Assembly: GCA_027621485.1 (NCBI GenBank)
Contig: JAQCBG010000021.1
Span: forward strand, 1 to 8,654
Direction: 5' to 3'
From: Pseudomonadota bacterium
Lineage (GTDB): Bacteria > Pseudomonadota > Alphaproteobacteria > Rickettsiales > Midichloriaceae
Length of the DNA stretch: 8,654 bases
In this document: piece by piece, positions 6,604 to 8,654 of the stretch
Numbering within the stretch: position 1 is the stretch's first letter
Layout of the letters: every line of letters starts with the position of its first letter
The notes under the pieces: model-generated
Told to the model about the DNA's origin: nothing
What the model saw: the letters and a program-made list of their open reading frames with translations, nothing else
Databases searched by the model: none
Translations under genes and position numbers: made by a program

Positions 6604-7542
6604 TTAATTTTCAATAACTGAATTCATTACCGCATTATTTAATAGCCCTTCTTTTTGGATTGCATCTATTACTCGCAATACTTTCACTTGTGCATTTTGT
6701 GATATTGGAGCAAGTGGTAATCTAACATCATATGAATCTATAAGATCTAGCAAATATGCGCCATACTTTACAGGTACTGGATTACTTTCGCAAAACATAA
6801 CTGTATGTAATTCATAAATCTTTTTTTGAATCTCAAATGCTTCTTGAAATTTATTTTTAGACATTAAATTTTGAATTTGGAGGCATACACCAGGCGCAAT
6901 ATTACTTGAAACAGATATGCAACCAACTCCCCCATGCGCATTAAAAGCAACTGCACTTATATCTTCTCCAGATAATTGATTTATATAAACACCTTCCTCT
7001 TTTAGAGCATTTAATAATGAAATTGGACGAACTAAATTACCAGTCGCATCCTTTATAGCTACAATATTTTTTAATTTTGCAATCTGAACAATTGAAGAAT
7101 CTAATAAATCAACAGATGCCCTAGATGGGTTATTATATATTATAATTGGTATATCTATTGCATTATTTATTGCTTCATAATGCTTAATTATACCCATTTG
7201 CGTAGGTTTATTATAATATGGAGAAACAACCATTACCCCATCTGCACCAAATCTTTGAGCACTTTTTGCAAAATCTATAGATTGAGATGTATTATTTGTC
7301 CCAACGCCAACTATAACTTGGATGCGCCCATTTATAATTTCTACTGCACGCTGTATAATTAAGTCCCTTTCTTTATCTGAAATAGAAGAAGCCTCACCAG
7401 TTGTACCGAGCAAAACAATGCCCCGAACTCCAGATATTATTTGAGCAGTGATGATTTTTTCAAGACTTATAAGATCAATCTCTCTATTTTTAAAGGGCGT
7501 AATTAATGCGGTATATAAGCCACTAATTTCTTTGTGCTGCAT
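6604..7542 (-). CDS. dapA: 4-hydroxy-tetrahydrodipicolinate synthase
   Basis: This cytosolic enzyme condenses pyruvate with aspartate semialdehyde, the first step of the branch to diaminopimelate (for peptidoglycan) and lysine. The TIM-barrel product has all active-site elements: T47-T48 in LGTTGE, Y110 in SPYYNKP, Y136 in IIYNNPSR with R141 for the substrate carboxylate, and the Schiff-base lysine K164 in AIKDATG. GLYTALITPF at 8-17 matches the usual N-terminus, which fixes the ATG at 7540-7542. The length of 312 is slightly more than the common 290-300 because of a C-terminal tail. Other members of the superfamily (N-acetylneuraminate lyase, KDG aldolases) are less likely given the full dapA signature. 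It starts only 15 bases after the CCA end of tRNA-Pro, with no terminator between them and no purine-rich ribosome binding site in the gap. holB follows after seven bases. Confidence 0.95.
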   Translation of the reverse strand: MQHKEISGLYTALITPFKNREIDLISLEKIITAQIISGVRGIVLLGTTGEASSISDKERDLIIQRAVEIINGRIQVIVGVGTNNTSQSIDFAKSAQRFGADGVMVVSPYYNKPTQMGIIKHYEAINNAIDIPIIIYNNPSRASVDLLDSSIVQIAKLKNIVAIKDATGNLVRPISLLNALKEEGVYINQLSGEDISAVAFNAHGGVGCISVSSNIAPGVCLQIQNLMSKNKFQEAFEIQKKIYELHTVMFCESNPVPVKYGAYLLDLIDSYDVRLPLAPISQNAQVKVLRVIDAIQKEGLLNNAVMNSVIEN

Positions 7543-7557
7543 AAAATAAGTAATAAG

Positions 7558-7634
<77 letters not shown>

Positions 7635-7662
7635 AATACAAAAACCAAAAGACAAACTCTTT

Positions 7663-7691
7663 TTATTAAACTATTTATATACTCCTTTCAA
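7663..7691 (-). promoter_or_regulatory. probable promoter for tRNA-Pro and the dapA operon
   Basis: On the minus strand, TTGAAA (7686-7691) and TAATAA (7663-7668) are 17 bases apart. Transcription would begin near 7656, about 20 bases before the tRNA. A second pair, TTAAAA and TATATA with 16 bases between, overlaps it slightly upstream. The location between parB and the tRNA supports a promoter here; which pair is used is not clear. Confidence 0.4.
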
Positions 7692-7715
7692 TACCCCTTT
7701 TAAGACTTATTGAAA
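7686..7715. repeat. inverted repeat between parB and tRNA-Pro
   Basis: TTTCAATA (7686-7693) is matched perfectly by TATTGAAA (7708-7715) around a 14-base centre. It begins 21 bases beyond the parB stop codon and overlaps the TTGAAA promoter hexamer. No T-tract follows on the minus strand, so it does not look like a classical terminator for parB. It could be a weak 3' hairpin or a protein site, or chance in AT-rich DNA. Confidence 0.35.
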
Positions 7716-7736
7716 AAATTTATCTCCGTCATTTTA

Positions 7737-8639
7737 TTATATCGTGTCTTTTAAAGTACATAATCTTGCTATCACATAATCAAATTCATCAATTGTTTTT
7801 GGCTTAAGAGTGATGTACATATTATTTTTAGAGCATGAGATTTTTACATTTACTTTGATGCTTTCTTGTATTTTTGCAGATAAATTTTTTATATCAGAGC
7901 TCTCAGCACTATTTTTATCCTTTACTAACTTCTCTTTTGCGTTGCGCGTCTTAAAAATTTTTTGCTCTAATTCTCTAACACTTAAAGATTTCTCTATCAC
8001 AATCTTTGCAAGACTTTCTGCATCTTCTCTTCCTATTAAAATCTTTGCATGCCCGAGGGATATTTTTTTTTGACTAAGCAATATTCTAACATACTCTGGT
8101 AACTTTAATATTCTTAACATATTAGTTATATAGCTTCTACTTTTACCAAGTCTCTTAGCCAGATCTTCTTGTTTACAGCCATATATATCTAATAATTTTC
8201 CATACATAGTAGCCTCCTCTATAGGATTCAAATCCTCTCTTTGTAAATTCTCTATAATTGCAATCTCTGCAATTTGAATCTCATTATCTATATCTTTTAT
8301 AATAACTGGTATATTCTCTAGACATGCAATTTGAGCGGCTCTCCACCTTCTTTCGCCAGCTATAATAAGATAATAATCTCGCATCTTTTGAACCAGTATC
8401 GGCTGTAAAATACCATTACTTTTAATAGATTCAGCAAGCTCTTCTAGAGCATCTTCATTGATAGTTTTGCGTGGCTGAGATGTATTTGGCTTTATTTGCT
8501 CAATTGGTAAATGTATAACTTTGGTGGTATAGATTTCTTTATCTGCAATAATTCTTTCATCCGCACCAATTAATTGATCCTCAGTACTTTCTAATGAAAT
8601 GAGTGCCGCAATACCTTTACCGAGTGCATTTTTTGTCAT
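7737..8639 (-). CDS. parB: chromosome partitioning protein ParB
   Basis: ParB is the CTP-dependent clamp that loads at parS sites near the origin and works with the ATPase ParA to segregate the chromosome. The 300-residue product has all expected parts: an N-terminal ParA-contact motif LGKGIAALI (6-14), box I with QPRK (55-58), the GERRWRA motif (95-101), ENLQREDLNPIEEA (130-143), a helix-turn-helix (about 155-178, QEDLAKRLGKSRSYI), and a C-terminal dimerisation domain (about 262-300). The length is normal for chromosomal ParB (about 280-300). The ATG at 8637-8639 places LGKG close to the start as expected. A stop codon three bases upstream (8643-8645), after possible codons for Gly-Val-Thr, may be the end of the preceding gene, parA in most alphaproteobacteria; only 12 bases of it would be in view. 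A run of nine A residues lies inside the coding region (8063-8071). No parS-like 16-base palindrome is seen in the window. Confidence 0.96.
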   Translation of the reverse strand: MTKNALGKGIAALISLESTEDQLIGADERIIADKEIYTTKVIHLPIEQIKPNTSQPRKTINEDALEELAESIKSNGILQPILVQKMRDYYLIIAGERRWRAAQIACLENIPVIIKDIDNEIQIAEIAIIENLQREDLNPIEEATMYGKLLDIYGCKQEDLAKRLGKSRSYITNMLRILKLPEYVRILLSQKKISLGHAKILIGREDAESLAKIVIEKSLSVRELEQKIFKTRNAKEKLVKDKNSAESSDIKNLSAKIQESIKVNVKISCSKNNMYITLKPKTIDEFDYVIARLCTLKDTI

Positions 8640-8654
8640 TAATTATGTAACACC

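Noticed and set aside
7737..8639. Search for a parS centromere near parB
   Set aside because: No TGTTTCACGTGAAACA-like palindrome was found by eye here or elsewhere in the window.

Overview
The window reads as chromosomal DNA from an AT-rich alphaproteobacterium, most likely a host-associated member of the Rickettsiales. This is inferred from the strong A/T bias in coding and non-coding DNA, a short TlyC/CorC protein without membrane domain, a PrtD/AprD-type type I secretion pair, and a compact set of housekeeping genes. No marker gene that would fix the genus is present. All eight complete protein genes and the one tRNA lie on the minus strand, so transcription runs from high to low coordinates. 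I see no insertion sequence, phage gene, CRISPR array or obvious broken gene.

Layout in order of transcription: parB (chromosome partitioning) starts 15 bases from the right edge, probably just behind an upstream gene whose last codons may be visible. A 103-base gap with a tRNA-type promoter and an inverted repeat leads to tRNA-Pro(UGG). Fifteen bases after the tRNA CCA end comes dapA, followed at very short spacing by holB and lspA. These three look like one operon (lysine/diaminopimelate synthesis, clamp-loader subunit, lipoprotein signal peptidase), probably led by the tRNA.

A 53-base gap with promoter-like hexamers precedes a two-gene type I secretion operon: an inner-membrane ABC exporter (PrtD type) and its periplasmic adaptor (HlyD/PrtE type). 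The adaptor has an unusually long cytosolic N-terminus of about 100 residues. Neither the outer-membrane TolC partner nor a recognisable secreted substrate is in the window. A hairpin with a T-tract follows the adaptor gene and probably ends this operon.

Then come ruvC (Holliday junction resolvase) and, after 140 bases, tlyC/corC (tandem-CBS protein). The leftmost 74 bases hold nothing I can call. No gap exceeds 300 bases.

The coding content is mostly familiar. The points most worth a second look are the extended secretion adaptor, the tRNA-led dapA transcript without a visible ribosome binding site, and the unusual start regions of lspA and holB. I do not see convincing evidence for a wholly undescribed system.
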